Assembly: GCA_025352265.1 (NCBI GenBank)
Contig: JANXTS010000023.1
Span: forward strand, 1 to 40,311
Reading direction: 5' to 3'
DNA length: 40,311 nucleotides
Source: Variovorax sp.
GTDB lineage: Bacteria > Pseudomonadota > Gammaproteobacteria > Burkholderiales > Burkholderiaceae_C
The notes under the pieces were generated by a model that saw only the letters and a program-made list of their open reading frames with translations, did not search any database and had not been told where the DNA came from. How positions within the stretch are numbered: position 1 is the stretch's first letter; each line of letters opens with the position of its first letter. Positions 7,557 through 15,905 of the stretch are shown here, piece by piece. The position numbers and the translations under genes are program-made.

Positions 7557-9194
7557 ATGAGCGCAGTCCTCGATCCCCACGGTCACGCGGCCGGCCACCA
7601 CGACCATGGGCACGACGAACACCACGGAGCGCCGGTCGGTTGGCGCCGCTGGGTGTTTGCCACGAACCACAAGGACATCGGCACGCTGTACCTGTTGTTT
7701 AGTTTGACGATGTTCATGATCGGCGGCGTGTTGGCGCTGTTGATTCGCGCCGAACTGTTTCAGCCGGGCTTGCAGTTCCTCAATCCGGAACTGTTCAACC
7801 AGTTCACGACCATGCACGGTCTGATCATGGTTTTCGGCGCGATCATGCCGGCGTTCGTGGGGTTTGCGAACTGGATGGTGCCGCTGCAGATCGGCGCCTC
7901 GGACATGGCCTTTGCGCGCATGAATAATTTCAGCTTCTGGCTGCTGATTCCTGCCTCGCTCATGTTGGTGGGTTCGTTTTTCATGCCGGGTGGAGCGCCG
8001 TCAACCGGGTGGACTCTCTACGCGCCGCTGACGCTGCAGATGGGCCCGTCGATGGACGCGGGCATATTTGCGATGCACATCATGGGTGCCTCTTCGATCA
8101 TGGGATCGATCAACATCATCGTGACCATCCTGAACATGCGCGCTCCGGGCATGACGTTGATGAAGATGCCGATGTTCTGCTGGACATGGCTCATCACGGC
8201 GTACCTGCTGATCGCTGTGATGCCGGTGTTGGCCGGTGCAATCACGATGACGCTGACCGATCGCCACTTCGGGACCAGTTTTTTCAACCCGGCTGGTGGC
8301 GGTGATCCAGTGATGTATCAACACATCTTCTGGTTCTTCGGTCACCCCGAGGTCTACATCATGATCTTGCCGGCCTTCGGCATCGTTAGCCAGATCGTGC
8401 CGGCGTTTGCCCGCAAGCGGCTGTTCGGTTACGCGTCGATGGTTTACGCAACGTCGTCGATCGCCATCCTGTCGTTCATCGTGTGGGCACACCATATGTT
8501 CACTTCGGGCATGCCGCTGACAGGTCAGTTGTTTTTCATGTACGCGACGATGCTGATCGCTGTGCCGACGGCGGTCAAAGTGTTCAACTGGATCGCGACC
8601 ATGTGGCAGGGGTCGATGAGTTTCGAGACGCCGATGTTGTTTGCCGTTGGCTTCATATTCGTGTTCACCATGGGCGGGTTCAGCGGACTGATCCTCGCGG
8701 TCGCCCCCATCGACATCCAGCTTCACGATACGTACTACGTCGTTGCGCATTTCCACTACGTCCTCGTCGCCGGTTCGTTGTATGCCATGTTTGCCGGCTT
8801 CTACTACTGGAGCCCGAAATGGACGGGTGTGATGTACAACGAGACGCGCGGAAAGATCCACTTCTGGTGGTCGCTGATCTCGTTTAACGTCACCTTCTTC
8901 CCAATGCATTTTCTCGGTCTCGCGGGCATGCCTCGACGGTATGCCGACTACCCGATGCAATTCGCCGATTTCAATGCGGTGGCATCGGTCGGCGCATTTT
9001 TCTTCGGGTTTGCGCAGGTCTACTTCTTCTTTTTCGTCGTGTTGCCTGTCATGCGCGGCAAAGGCGAGAAGGCCGCTCAAAAACCGTGGGAAGGCGCTGA
9101 AGGACTCGAGTGGGAAGTGCCTTCACCTGCGCCATTCCATACCTTCGAGACACCCCCGCGGCTTGACCCGACCGCCACCCGTATCCTCGCCTGA
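7557..9194 (+). CDS. coxA: Cytochrome c oxidase subunit I (aa3 type)
   Basis: The catalytic 12-helix subunit, 545 residues, which reduces O2 to water and pumps protons. Key residues are present: heme a ligands His87 and His400, CuB ligands His263, His312 and His313, Tyr267 (cross-linked to His263), and heme a3 ligand His398. The D-channel has Asp116 and Glu265, the K-channel has Lys341, and His390-Asp391 serve the Mg site. This is therefore a canonical A1-type pump. The N-terminal 25 residues are unusually His-rich (ten His between positions 8 and 23), a possible metal-binding tail. An AAGGAAG ribosome binding site precedes the ATG. The gene follows coxB by 34 bases in the same operon. Confidence 0.98.
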   Translation: MSAVLDPHGHAAGHHDHGHDEHHGAPVGWRRWVFATNHKDIGTLYLLFSLTMFMIGGVLALLIRAELFQPGLQFLNPELFNQFTTMHGLIMVFGAIMPAFVGFANWMVPLQIGASDMAFARMNNFSFWLLIPASLMLVGSFFMPGGAPSTGWTLYAPLTLQMGPSMDAGIFAMHIMGASSIMGSINIIVTILNMRAPGMTLMKMPMFCWTWLITAYLLIAVMPVLAGAITMTLTDRHFGTSFFNPAGGGDPVMYQHIFWFFGHPEVYIMILPAFGIVSQIVPAFARKRLFGYASMVYATSSIAILSFIVWAHHMFTSGMPLTGQLFFMYATMLIAVPTAVKVFNWIATMWQGSMSFETPMLFAVGFIFVFTMGGFSGLILAVAPIDIQLHDTYYVVAHFHYVLVAGSLYAMFAGFYYWSPKWTGVMYNETRGKIHFWWSLISFNVTFFPMHFLGLAGMPRRYADYPMQFADFNAVASVGAFFFGFAQVYFFFFVVLPVMRGKGEKAAQKPWEGAEGLEWEVPSPAPFHTFETPPRLDPTATRILA

Positions 9195-9206
9195 CATCTC
9201 GGCACC

Positions 9207-9317
9207 ATGACGCCTGAACAAAAGAAGAACAATCGCAGGATGGGCCTTACCCTGGCTTCCATCGCTCTGCTGTTCTTCGTGGGTTTCATCGTTCGCATGG
9301 TGTGGTTCAGCCGCTGA
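9207..9317 (+). CDS. Cytochrome oxidase small assembly protein, 36 residues
   Basis: A short reading frame coding MTPEQKKNNRRMGLTLASIA followed by LLFFVGFIVRMVWFSR. It has a basic, hydrophilic start, one transmembrane helix (about 13-34) and a short positive tail. It fills the gap between coxA (stop 12 bases upstream) and ctaG (ATG seven bases downstream), in the same direction. A protein of this length and pattern is known in Burkholderiales cox operons as the cytochrome oxidase small assembly protein. Its stop codon region doubles as the ctaG ribosome binding site (GAAGGA). The frame is easily missed by length cut-offs. Its role in oxidase assembly is inferred from context. Confidence 0.85.
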   Translation: MTPEQKKNNRRMGLTLASIALLFFVGFIVRMVWFSR

Positions 9318-9324
9318 AGGACGT

Positions 9325-9945
9325 ATGGGCTTGCCGTTACGCACCCGCCGTGAAAACGCACGTATGGTCGGCAAGTTGGCCGTGATCGCAATTGGCATGT
9401 TCGCGTTCGGCTATGCACTGGTGCCTTTGTACCGAACGATCTGTGAGGTCACGGGGATCAACGTGCTGGCAGTCGCCGAACTCAGAGTTCCCGGTGGAGC
9501 CACTGGAGGCGCTGACGTACGGTTGCCCGACAACACGCAAGTCGATAAGAGCCGCACCATTACGGTCGAATTCGATGCCAACGCGCGGGGGCTGTGGGAG
9601 TTCAAACCCGCACTCAATTCACTGGTGGTCCATCCGGGTGAATTGAACACGGTGATGTACGAATTCCAAAATTCGCAAAACCGACGTTTGGCTGCGCAGG
9701 CTATTCCAAGCTATGCGCCACAGCAAGCGGCCCAGTACTTTAACAAGCTCGAATGCTTTTGCTTTAATCAGTACACGCTGGAGCCGGGCGAAAAGAAGCA
9801 ATGGCCGGTTGCTTTCGTGATCGATCCCAAGATTTCGAAGGACGTGAAGACGATCACACTGTCCTATACCTTCTTCGAAGTGGGTGGCAAGACGCCACCT
9901 GCCCCTGTGGCCACGGCCCCGATTCCGCTGGGGCCCAATTTGTGA
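9325..9945 (+). CDS. ctaG: Cytochrome c oxidase assembly protein CtaG/Cox11 (CuB chaperone)
   Basis: A 206-residue Cox11 family protein that delivers copper to the CuB site of subunit I. It has one N-terminal transmembrane helix (about 15-37) ending near Cys40, then an immunoglobulin-like periplasmic domain carrying the copper-binding pair in ECFCFNQ (Cys144 and Cys146), followed by the conserved LEPGEKKQWPVAFVIDP segment. The length is normal for proteobacterial CtaG. The ATG at 9325 is seven bases after the small assembly gene stop. Its own stop overlaps the GTG start of the following DUF2970 gene, which implies translational coupling. Confidence 0.96.
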   Translation: MGLPLRTRRENARMVGKLAVIAIGMFAFGYALVPLYRTICEVTGINVLAVAELRVPGGATGGADVRLPDNTQVDKSRTITVEFDANARGLWEFKPALNSLVVHPGELNTVMYEFQNSQNRRLAAQAIPSYAPQQAAQYFNKLECFCFNQYTLEPGEKKQWPVAFVIDPKISKDVKTITLSYTFFEVGGKTPPAPVATAPIPLGPNL

Positions 9946-10151
9946 AAGCACCGCCGCAGCCGCGCAAAGGTTCTCTCCTGGACACCATCAAAGCGGTGGG
10001 TTGGTCATTCTTCGGCGTTCGGAAGAACAGTGCCTACCAGGAAGATTTGGCCAAGTTGAACCCCTTGCACATCATCGTCGTGGCCTTTGCGGGCGTGATC
10101 GTGTTTGTCGTCGGCCTGATCTTGGTGGTGCGCTTCGTGGTCGCGCCCTGA
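9942..10151 (+). CDS. DUF2970 small membrane protein, cox-linked
   Basis: A 69-residue protein starting with GTG in the four-base overlap GTGA with ctaG. The N-terminal half is soluble and basic (SFFGVRKNSAYQEDL), and a single transmembrane helix (about 43-66) forms the C-terminal half. This matches the DUF2970 family, which recurs in proteobacterial cytochrome oxidase operons between ctaG and subunit III. No biochemical role is established; an assembly or stability function is inferred from position only. Confidence 0.85.
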   Translation: MKAPPQPRKGSLLDTIKAVGWSFFGVRKNSAYQEDLAKLNPLHIIVVAFAGVIVFVVGLILVVRFVVAP

Positions 10152-10200
10152 GGCGCCACTTTCATAAGAATTTGAATCGAGAGAAAAGCCAGGACCTGAT

Positions 10201-11082
10201 ATGAGCTCAACCACGCACGGCACCACGCCCTACTATTTCGTGCCCGGGCCTTCGGGCTATCCGGTCATGGCCTCACTCGGCCTGCTTTTCGTGATCTTCG
10301 GCGCGACGCAATGGATCAACAGCCATGAGTGGGGCGCTTACGTCCTCGCCATGGGCATGGTGATCTGGCTCGCCACGTTGTTCGTCTGGTTTCGCGCATC
10401 CATTGCGGAGAGCGAAAGCGGCCAGTACGGCCATAAGGTTGACTTGTCCTTTCGCTGGAGCATGAGCTGGTTCATTTTCTCGGAAGTGATGTTCTTCGGC
10501 GCTTTCTTTACGGCGCTGTGGTGGGCGCGCACCCATGCGCTTCCGGCGTTGGGCAGTTTGGACAATGCGCTGCTGTGGCCTGACTTCAAAGCGGTGTGGC
10601 CCAGCATGGCTGCAGGCGCAACCGGTGCTCCCGCCGATCTCGTCGAGCCTTTTCAGACTGTCGGCCCGTTCTGGCTGCCGACGATCAATACCGCGCTGCT
10701 GCTGACTTCGGGCGTGACGCTTACCATTGCCCATCACGCATTGCGTGCGGGCCATCGCGCCCAGTGCATTCGCTTCATGTGGCTCACAGTGCTGCTCGGG
10801 GTGCTATTCCTCGGCGTACAAGGCTACGAATACCACCATTTGTATACCGAGCTGAACCTCAAGCTAAGTTCAGGCGCCTACGGCTCGACCTTCTTCATGC
10901 TGACCGGTTTTCACGGACTGCATGTTTTCATTGGCATGCTGATGCTACTGTTCATCACGCTGCGCCTGCGGGCCGGGCATTTCACGCCGGAGCGTCATTT
11001 CGGCTTTGAGGGCGCCGCCTGGTACTGGCACTTCGTTGACGTCGTGTGGCTGGGCCTTTACACGTTGGTCTATTGGCTTTGA
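10201..11082 (+). CDS. coxC: Cytochrome c oxidase subunit III
   Basis: A 293-residue subunit III with seven predicted helices. The N-terminal segment YYFVPGPSGYPVMASLGL and the C-terminal GFHGLHVFIGMLML and WYWHFVDVVWLGLYTLVY segments are characteristic. Subunit III binds lipid and stabilises the D-proton path of subunit I. A loop between helices 3 and 4 (around 115-145) is longer than in the Paracoccus protein. An AGGAC site lies about seven bases before the ATG. It is the last plus-strand gene before a strong bidirectional terminator, so the first cox transcript probably ends here. Confidence 0.97.
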   Translation: MSSTTHGTTPYYFVPGPSGYPVMASLGLLFVIFGATQWINSHEWGAYVLAMGMVIWLATLFVWFRASIAESESGQYGHKVDLSFRWSMSWFIFSEVMFFGAFFTALWWARTHALPALGSLDNALLWPDFKAVWPSMAAGATGAPADLVEPFQTVGPFWLPTINTALLLTSGVTLTIAHHALRAGHRAQCIRFMWLTVLLGVLFLGVQGYEYHHLYTELNLKLSSGAYGSTFFMLTGFHGLHVFIGMLMLLFITLRLRAGHFTPERHFGFEGAAWYWHFVDVVWLGLYTLVYWL

Positions 11083-11101
11083 GCTGGAACGACGGCACAG
11101 C

Positions 11102-11127
11102 AAAAAAGCGCCGCAAGGCGCTTTTTT
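11102..11127. terminator. Bidirectional intrinsic terminator after coxC
   Basis: A perfect 11-base-pair inverted repeat (AAAAAAGCGCC / GGCGCTTTTTT) encloses a GCAA tetraloop. The T-run on one side and A-run on the other let it stop both coxC from the left and the minus-strand DUF2909 gene from the right. Confidence 0.92.
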
Positions 11128-11171
11128 CATGGGGATGGTGGAACGGCAGCGGTGACGCTCGACGGCAGGAG

Positions 11172-11393
11172 CTACTTGCCGACCGGCATGCCCCCTGGCT
11201 GGATGTACCCGAGTTTCCAGGCAATCAGAATGCACAGGAACAAAACCACCGAAAGGCCGATCCGAACAGTCAGGGCGCGCGCCATGCCGCCGCCCTTGGC
11301 CCTGCCGTCGCGACCGTCCTTCAACATGAAGAACAGCGCAAATCCCAAGCTCGCCAGAATGCCCACGAACGCCAAGGCGATGACATATTTCAT
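11172..11393 (-). CDS. Twin-transmembrane DUF2909 protein
   Basis: A 73-residue protein with two transmembrane helices (about 3-24 and 44-63) separated by a short basic loop with DGRDGRAKGGG, ending near MPVGK. This is the layout of the DUF2909 / twin-transmembrane family that sits beside surf1 and the cox genes in many beta-proteobacteria. The function is unknown. It is the only minus-strand gene inside the cox cluster and faces coxC across the shared terminator. The ATG has no Shine-Dalgarno; a GATAAT hexamer ends seven bases before it. Confidence 0.82.
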   Translation of the reverse strand: MKYVIALAFVGILASLGFALFFMLKDGRDGRAKGGGMARALTVRIGLSVVLFLCILIAWKLGYIQPGGMPVGK

Positions 11394-11400
11394 GACTCAC

Positions 11401-11406
11401 ATTATC
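11401..11406 (-). promoter_or_regulatory. -10-like hexamer GATAAT just upstream of DUF2909
   Basis: GATAAT, a five-of-six match to the -10 consensus, lies seven bases before the ATG. No good -35 is found at 16-18 bases. This spacing would make the transcript leaderless. Confidence 0.38.
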
Positions 11407-11429
11407 GGCCGACCAGCCCTTCTCCTGTG

Positions 11430-12353
11430 TTGAAAGGCGATGCAGAAAACGATGCCGATACGCGCGGGCAGACCACGGGTCGCGCCGCCTCCGCCCGCTC
11501 CAGCGAGGAGTGGAAAGGTGCACGAAGAGGCCGTTTCTGGATCATCGCGATCGCAGCCTTCCTGACCATTGCCGCGACGGCGTCGCTCGGGCGCTGGCAG
11601 CTGGCGCGTGCAGCGCAGAAAGAAGCGATGCAGGCCGAAAGCGAGGCGCAGAGCCGGCGCCCCGAGCTCGATCAACAGACGTTTCTGTCGACCGACAAGG
11701 GTTCCGACGAGATGCTGCGGCCCGTGCGATTGCGTGGCCTGTGGCTCGGAGCCCAAACCGTCTATCTCGACAACCGACAGATGCACGGCGTGCCTGGCTT
11801 CTATGTGCTGACACCCTTTGCCTTGGAGGGCAGCAATCAGACAGTCATGGTGCAACGCGGCTGGATCCAGCGCAACTTCGAGAACCGTACGCAACTGCAG
11901 CCCGTGCAAACCGTTGCCGGCCTGGTGGAAGTGGTCGGGCGCATCGCGCCGCCACCGTCGCGTTTGCTGGAACTTGGCAAGAGCGCTGTTGTGGCGCTAC
12001 CTGATGCGGCCAGTTCAACCGCTTCCGGCGCCGCATCGGCTGTCGCCTCTCCATCGGTTGCCGCTGCTCCCATGGCGGCACCCGAAGGGTCTTATGCGAT
12101 CCGGCAGAATCTCGACCTTGAAGCCTTTCGCGTCGAAACCGGGTTGCCGCTCCGCACCGATCTTTCGCTGCAGCAGTCCGGGCCGGCTTCCGAAGGACTG
12201 CAGCGCGATTGGCCGGCGCCGGCGCTGGGGATCGAACGGCACTACGGCTACGCATTTCAGTGGTTCGCCCTTTCGGCCCTTGTCGCACTTCTCTATGTCT
12301 GGTTTCAACTCATCGCCCCCTGGCGCAAAACCAGTCGTGCACAGCATGGCTGA
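11430..12353 (+). CDS. surf1: SURF1 family cytochrome oxidase biogenesis protein
   Basis: SURF1/Shy1 homologue of about 307 residues with the typical two-helix layout: an N-terminal helix (FWIIAIAAFLTIAATASLGR) leading into GRWQLARAAQKEA, a periplasmic domain, and a C-terminal helix in RHYGYAFQWFALSALVALL. SURF1 helps load heme a into subunit I. The domain is interrupted by an Ala/Ser/Pro-rich stretch (about 190-215) absent from the core family. The start is uncertain. No ATG lies before the first helix in frame, so a TTG at 11430 or GTG at 11427 is proposed, neither with a clear Shine-Dalgarno. The stop overlaps the next gene by eight bases. Confidence 0.88.
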   Translation: MKGDAENDADTRGQTTGRAASARSSEEWKGARRGRFWIIAIAAFLTIAATASLGRWQLARAAQKEAMQAESEAQSRRPELDQQTFLSTDKGSDEMLRPVRLRGLWLGAQTVYLDNRQMHGVPGFYVLTPFALEGSNQTVMVQRGWIQRNFENRTQLQPVQTVAGLVEVVGRIAPPPSRLLELGKSAVVALPDAASSTASGAASAVASPSVAAAPMAAPEGSYAIRQNLDLEAFRVETGLPLRTDLSLQQSGPASEGLQRDWPAPALGIERHYGYAFQWFALSALVALLYVWFQLIAPWRKTSRAQHG

Positions 12354-13017
12354 CGAACCGTTATCTCTCACGGTGCATTCAATGCCTTCCCCGCAGCGGC
12401 AGGAAGGGGGGGGCGCCCGCCGCACGGTCAAGGGGCGCTGGAAGATGATCGCGGTCATGTTGTGCTGTGCTGCACCGATCGTCGCGTCTTACTTCACCTA
12501 TTACGTAATCCGGCCGGAAGGCCGCAGCGTCTACGGCGAACTGATCGATCCGCAGCGACCGCTGCCGGCATTCAGCGCAACCGGGCGTGACGGTGCGCGT
12601 GTCGAACTACAGTCTCTCAAAGGGCAGTGGTTGCTCGTCGCCGTGGCGGATGCTGCTTGCGATTCTTTGTGCGAGCAGCAGCTCTACTTGCAACGCCAGA
12701 TGCGCGAAGGTCTTGGTCGCGAGAAAGACCGCCTCGACCGGGTTTGGCTGGTAAGCGATGCGGCGCCGATTCCAAAGCGTCTCGACAACGGACTGCGCGG
12801 CGCGACGGTTTTTCGCTTGCCCGCCAACGAGCTGGCGCAATGGCTGGTGCCGGGTGCCGGGCATAGTTTGCGCGAGCACCTTTACGTAGTCGATCCCATG
12901 GGTAACTGGATGATGCGTTTCCCCGCGGGTATGGACACCCAAGGCGCTACGCGTGCCAAGCGCGATCTCGATCGACTGCTTCGCGCCTCTGCTTCCTGGG
13001 ACGAACCCAGTCGCTGA
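12346..13017 (+). CDS. Divergent SCO1/SenC-like membrane-anchored thioredoxin-fold protein
   Basis: A 223-residue protein with one N-terminal transmembrane helix (about 33-54) and a periplasmic domain. I read it as a distant SCO relative. Cys105 and Cys109 form a CxxxC pair (CDSLC), and a His at 173 (GHSLREHLYVVDPMGNW) precedes a D-P-x-G turn as in SCO proteins, giving the three expected copper ligands. It lacks the Pro residues of the canonical CPDVCP motif. It sits between surf1 and ctaA. Automated pipelines often leave such genes as hypothetical or name them after cytochrome oxidase. A copper or disulfide role in oxidase assembly is inferred. An internal ATG at 12382 is an alternative start. 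Confidence 0.7.
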   Translation: MADEPLSLTVHSMPSPQRQEGGGARRTVKGRWKMIAVMLCCAAPIVASYFTYYVIRPEGRSVYGELIDPQRPLPAFSATGRDGARVELQSLKGQWLLVAVADAACDSLCEQQLYLQRQMREGLGREKDRLDRVWLVSDAAPIPKRLDNGLRGATVFRLPANELAQWLVPGAGHSLREHLYVVDPMGNWMMRFPAGMDTQGATRAKRDLDRLLRASASWDEPSR

Positions 13018-13035
13018 CGAAATGACGTCGATGTC

Positions 13036-14277
13036 ATGAACACCCAAGCGCTCTACGACCTCACACCGATCGTCTGGCTGATAGTGGCCGGCGCCTTACT
13101 CGCATTGGGTCCCTTGCTGTGGATTTGGCGTCGCAATGCTGGCGCAGCGCGGCGGTTGCACGCGCTTACCGTGCTCACCCTGTTTCTCACTTTCGACCTG
13201 ACGCTGTTCGGTGCGTTCACCCGGTTGACCGATTCTGGCTTGGGATGTCCCGACTGGCCCGGTTGCTACGGCAACGCCAGCCCGGTCGGTGCGCGACATG
13301 ACATCGCAGCAGCGCAGGCTGCGCAACCCACCGGACCGGTCACGCACGGCAAGGCGTGGGTTGAGATGATTCATCGTTACGGTGCGACTGGCGTGGGGGC
13401 GCTGATCGTCGTATTGGCCTTGGCGACACTGGTGGCGCGCAGGCGTCAGCGTCTTTCGCTGCGCGGCACTCCGGCATCGAAGGGCACGATGTCGCTGAAC
13501 GAAACTGCTCCGCTGAGCACCGTTTGGCCGGCGATCACGGTGGTGTGGGTTTGCATGCAGGGCGCGTTCGGCGCCCTGACGGTGACATGGAAGCTCTACC
13601 CGGCCATCGTCACACTGCATTTGCTCGGGGCCATCGGGTTGCTCGCCATGTTGTGCGTGCAGGCTGTGCGCTACCAGCAAATCGATTCCGGGCGGGCACC
13701 GACCGGGCTCGGTCGAACGCTCCGCACCGGGTTGATTGCGACGACCGCTTTGCTGGTGCTGCAGATTGCACTCGGCGGCTGGGTCAGCACGAACTACGCG
13801 GTGGTTGCCTGTTTGCAGTTCCCGACCTGTCAGGACAGTTGGTGGCCTACGATGAATTTTGCGCAGGGATTCGAAATCTGGCGTCACCTCGGCATGACAT
13901 CGGACGAAGTGCCGATCGAATTCGCCTCGCTCACAGCCATCCACTACGTGCACCGCTTGATGGCTTACGCGGTCTTCGGTGCGATCGGCATGCTGGCTTG
14001 GCGCCTGAACCGCATCCCCGGGCTGCGGCCTCAAGGCCGCTGGCTGGCAGGGCTCGCACTGCTGCAGTTGGCGACCGGGCTGGGCAATGTGCTGCTGGGC
14101 TGGCCATTGGCAGCTGCCGTGCTGCACACGGGCGGTGCCGCAGCGTTGGCGGTCGTCCTGACGTGGACATTGTGCGAGAGCCGGTTCGCGCCGGCTGGAG
14201 CGTCTGCGTTCTCTAAAGCAACCCTGCAACCTCGCCCGCGCGGGCTGGGTAACGGACCCGACGGTGAGGCTGCATGA
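13036..14277 (+). CDS. ctaA: Heme A synthase CtaA/Cox15
   Basis: A 413-residue, roughly eight-helix inner-membrane enzyme that oxidises the C8 methyl group of heme O to give heme A. Visible landmarks are [21 protein letters not shown] near 55-75 (read in two parts), the heme-ligand histidines in [29 protein letters not shown] and LHTGGAA, and a second cysteine pair in CLQFPTC. The hydrophilic loop around 135-160 is longer than in the Bacillus enzyme, as in other beta-proteobacteria. The ATG follows the SCO-like gene by 18 bases. The stop overlaps the ctaB start (ATGA), so heme O and heme A enzymes are coupled. Confidence 0.95.
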   Translation: MNTQALYDLTPIVWLIVAGALLALGPLLWIWRRNAGAARRLHALTVLTLFLTFDLTLFGAFTRLTDSGLGCPDWPGCYGNASPVGARHDIAAAQAAQPTGPVTHGKAWVEMIHRYGATGVGALIVVLALATLVARRRQRLSLRGTPASKGTMSLNETAPLSTVWPAITVVWVCMQGAFGALTVTWKLYPAIVTLHLLGAIGLLAMLCVQAVRYQQIDSGRAPTGLGRTLRTGLIATTALLVLQIALGGWVSTNYAVVACLQFPTCQDSWWPTMNFAQGFEIWRHLGMTSDEVPIEFASLTAIHYVHRLMAYAVFGAIGMLAWRLNRIPGLRPQGRWLAGLALLQLATGLGNVLLGWPLAAAVLHTGGAAALAVVLTWTLCESRFAPAGASAFSKATLQPRPRGLGNGPDGEAA

Positions 14278-15179
14278 GTACTCCATTGCCCATGGAGCAG
14301 TCCGGCACTGCGAACGTTTTCCGACAGTTTTACGCGTTGACCAAGCCGCGTGTGGTGCAGTTGATCGTATTTTGCGCGCTGATCGGCATGGTGCTGGCCG
14401 TGCCCGGTGTGCCGGGTTGGGACGACGTGCAGCGCGGTGCGCTAGCTTGCGTCGGTATTTGGCTGGTGGCCGGCGCGGCTGCAGCTTTCAACTGTCTGGT
14501 CGAAAAAGGCATCGATGCCAAGATGAAGCGGACTGCGTGGCGGCCGACGGCGCGCGGCCAACTCAGCGACCGGCAGGCGCTGATCTTTTCGGCGGTGTTG
14601 TGCGGGGCGGGCTCCTCGCTGCTGTGGTTCGCCATCAATCCGCTGACCATGTGGCTGACCTTCGCCACCTTCGTCGGCTATGCAGTGATCTACACGCTCA
14701 TCCTCAAACCGTTGACGCCTCAAAACATCGTGATCGGTGGGGCTTCGGGCGCAATGCCGCCCGTGCTCGGCTGGGCTGCGATGACCGGCGAAGTCAGCGC
14801 CGATGCGCTCATTCTTTTTCTGATCATTTTCTTGTGGACACCGCCGCACTTTTGGGCGCTCGCGCTCTACCGAGTCGAGGACTATCGCAAGGCTGGACTG
14901 CCGATGCTGCCGGTAACGCACGGCAACGAGTTCACGCGGCTACAGGTCCTGCTCTATACCTGCGTGTTGTTCGCTGCCTGTCTCATGCCGTTTATCTACG
15001 GCATGAGTGGTTGGCTTTATCTTGCAGTGGCCATTGCGGTCAGCATCGGTTTTACCGGTTATGCGTTTGCACTGTGGCGCAACTATTCCGATGCGTTGGC
15101 GCGCAAAACATTCCGCTTTTCCTTGATCCACCTGAGTGTGTTGTTTGCCGCGCTGCTGGTCGATCACTATTTGATTTGA
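14274..15179 (+). CDS. ctaB: Protoheme IX farnesyltransferase (heme O synthase) CtaB
   Basis: A 301-residue UbiA-family prenyltransferase that adds a farnesyl group to heme B to make heme O, the substrate of CtaA. The prenyl-diphosphate motif appears as [20 protein letters not shown] around 72-91, with the conserved Asp-Ala-Lys-Met-x-Arg-Thr core, and a second polar loop contains [21 protein letters not shown] around 181-201 (split here by family convention). About nine transmembrane helices are expected. The start codon overlaps the ctaA stop by four bases. The downstream SCO gene begins 11 bases after its stop, in the same operon. Confidence 0.96.
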   Translation: MSTPLPMEQSGTANVFRQFYALTKPRVVQLIVFCALIGMVLAVPGVPGWDDVQRGALACVGIWLVAGAAAAFNCLVEKGIDAKMKRTAWRPTARGQLSDRQALIFSAVLCGAGSSLLWFAINPLTMWLTFATFVGYAVIYTLILKPLTPQNIVIGGASGAMPPVLGWAAMTGEVSADALILFLIIFLWTPPHFWALALYRVEDYRKAGLPMLPVTHGNEFTRLQVLLYTCVLFAACLMPFIYGMSGWLYLAVAIAVSIGFTGYAFALWRNYSDALARKTFRFSLIHLSVLFAALLVDHYLI

Positions 15180-15190
15180 ACGGGCTTCTC

Positions 15191-15814
15191 ATGAACAAGC
15201 GCAAGGCGCTCAAGGCGATCGCACTGGCCTCAGCCTGGAGCGGCGTGGCAATGGCAGTAGGCATCGGCGTACAGGGTTGCACTGAAGAAGCCAAACCGAC
15301 CTTCAATGCAGTCGACATGACTGGCGCTGAATACGCCAAGAACTTTTCGCTGACCGACGCCGACGGCAAACTGCGCACGCTGGCGGATTTCAAGGGAAAA
15401 GTCGTCGTCTTGTTTTTCGGGTACACGCAATGCCCCGACGTGTGCCCCACCACCATGACCGAGATGGCGCAGGTCAAGCAGGCGCTGGGCGCCGACGCGG
15501 ACAAGCTGCAGGTGCTCTTCATCACCGTCGACCCTGCGCGTGACACGCCGACCGTCATGAAGGCCTACATGGGAGCGTTCGACCCTAGCTTCATCGCATT
15601 GATCCCGACACCCGAACAGCTCGCCGTGACGGCCAAAGACTTCAAGGCTTATTACAAGAAGGTCGACGGAACCACGCCGACCAGCTATTCGATGGACCAT
15701 TCGGCTGCGAGCTACTTATATGACCCACAAGGGCGACTGCGCCTCTATGCACGTTACGGCTCAGGCGTGCCGGCGATGGTGGCTGACGTGAAGGCTTTGC
15801 TGAAAACGTCGTGA
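15191..15814 (+). CDS. SCO1/SenC/PrrC family copper chaperone, putative lipoprotein
   Basis: A 207-residue SCO family protein. The N-terminus has a basic start, a hydrophobic core and a lipobox-like GVQGC with Cys30, so it is probably a membrane-anchored lipoprotein. The copper site is canonical: CPDVCP with Cys81 and Cys85, and His170 in MDHSAASYLYDPQG. SCO proteins deliver copper to, or reduce the cysteines of, the CuA site of subunit II. It closes the heme-A part of the cluster and is followed by a clear terminator. It is the second SCO-type protein here, the other being the divergent one at 12346. Confidence 0.94.
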   Translation: MNKRKALKAIALASAWSGVAMAVGIGVQGCTEEAKPTFNAVDMTGAEYAKNFSLTDADGKLRTLADFKGKVVVLFFGYTQCPDVCPTTMTEMAQVKQALGADADKLQVLFITVDPARDTPTVMKAYMGAFDPSFIALIPTPEQLAVTAKDFKAYYKKVDGTTPTSYSMDHSAASYLYDPQGRLRLYARYGSGVPAMVADVKALLKTS

Positions 15815-15858
15815 GCCCGTCTGTGCTCCCTTGTGGCGCTTGCCGGCGCTAAAACCAA

Positions 15859-15883
15859 AAAAGCCCGATATCGTCGGGCTTTT
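15859..15883. terminator. Bidirectional intrinsic terminator between the SCO gene and rpoH
   Basis: A ten-base-pair perfect stem (AAAAGCCCGA / TCGGGCTTTT) with a five-base loop, flanked by an A-run on the left and T-run on the right. It lies between the convergent SCO and rpoH genes and can serve both. Confidence 0.9.
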
Positions 15884-15905
15884 GGATTTGCGAAGGGAAG
15901 AAGGA

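Noticed and set aside
8001..9080. 359-codon minus-strand open frame inside coxA
   Set aside because: Highly His/Arg/Asp-rich antisense frame over the catalytic subunit I gene; no start signal or domain.
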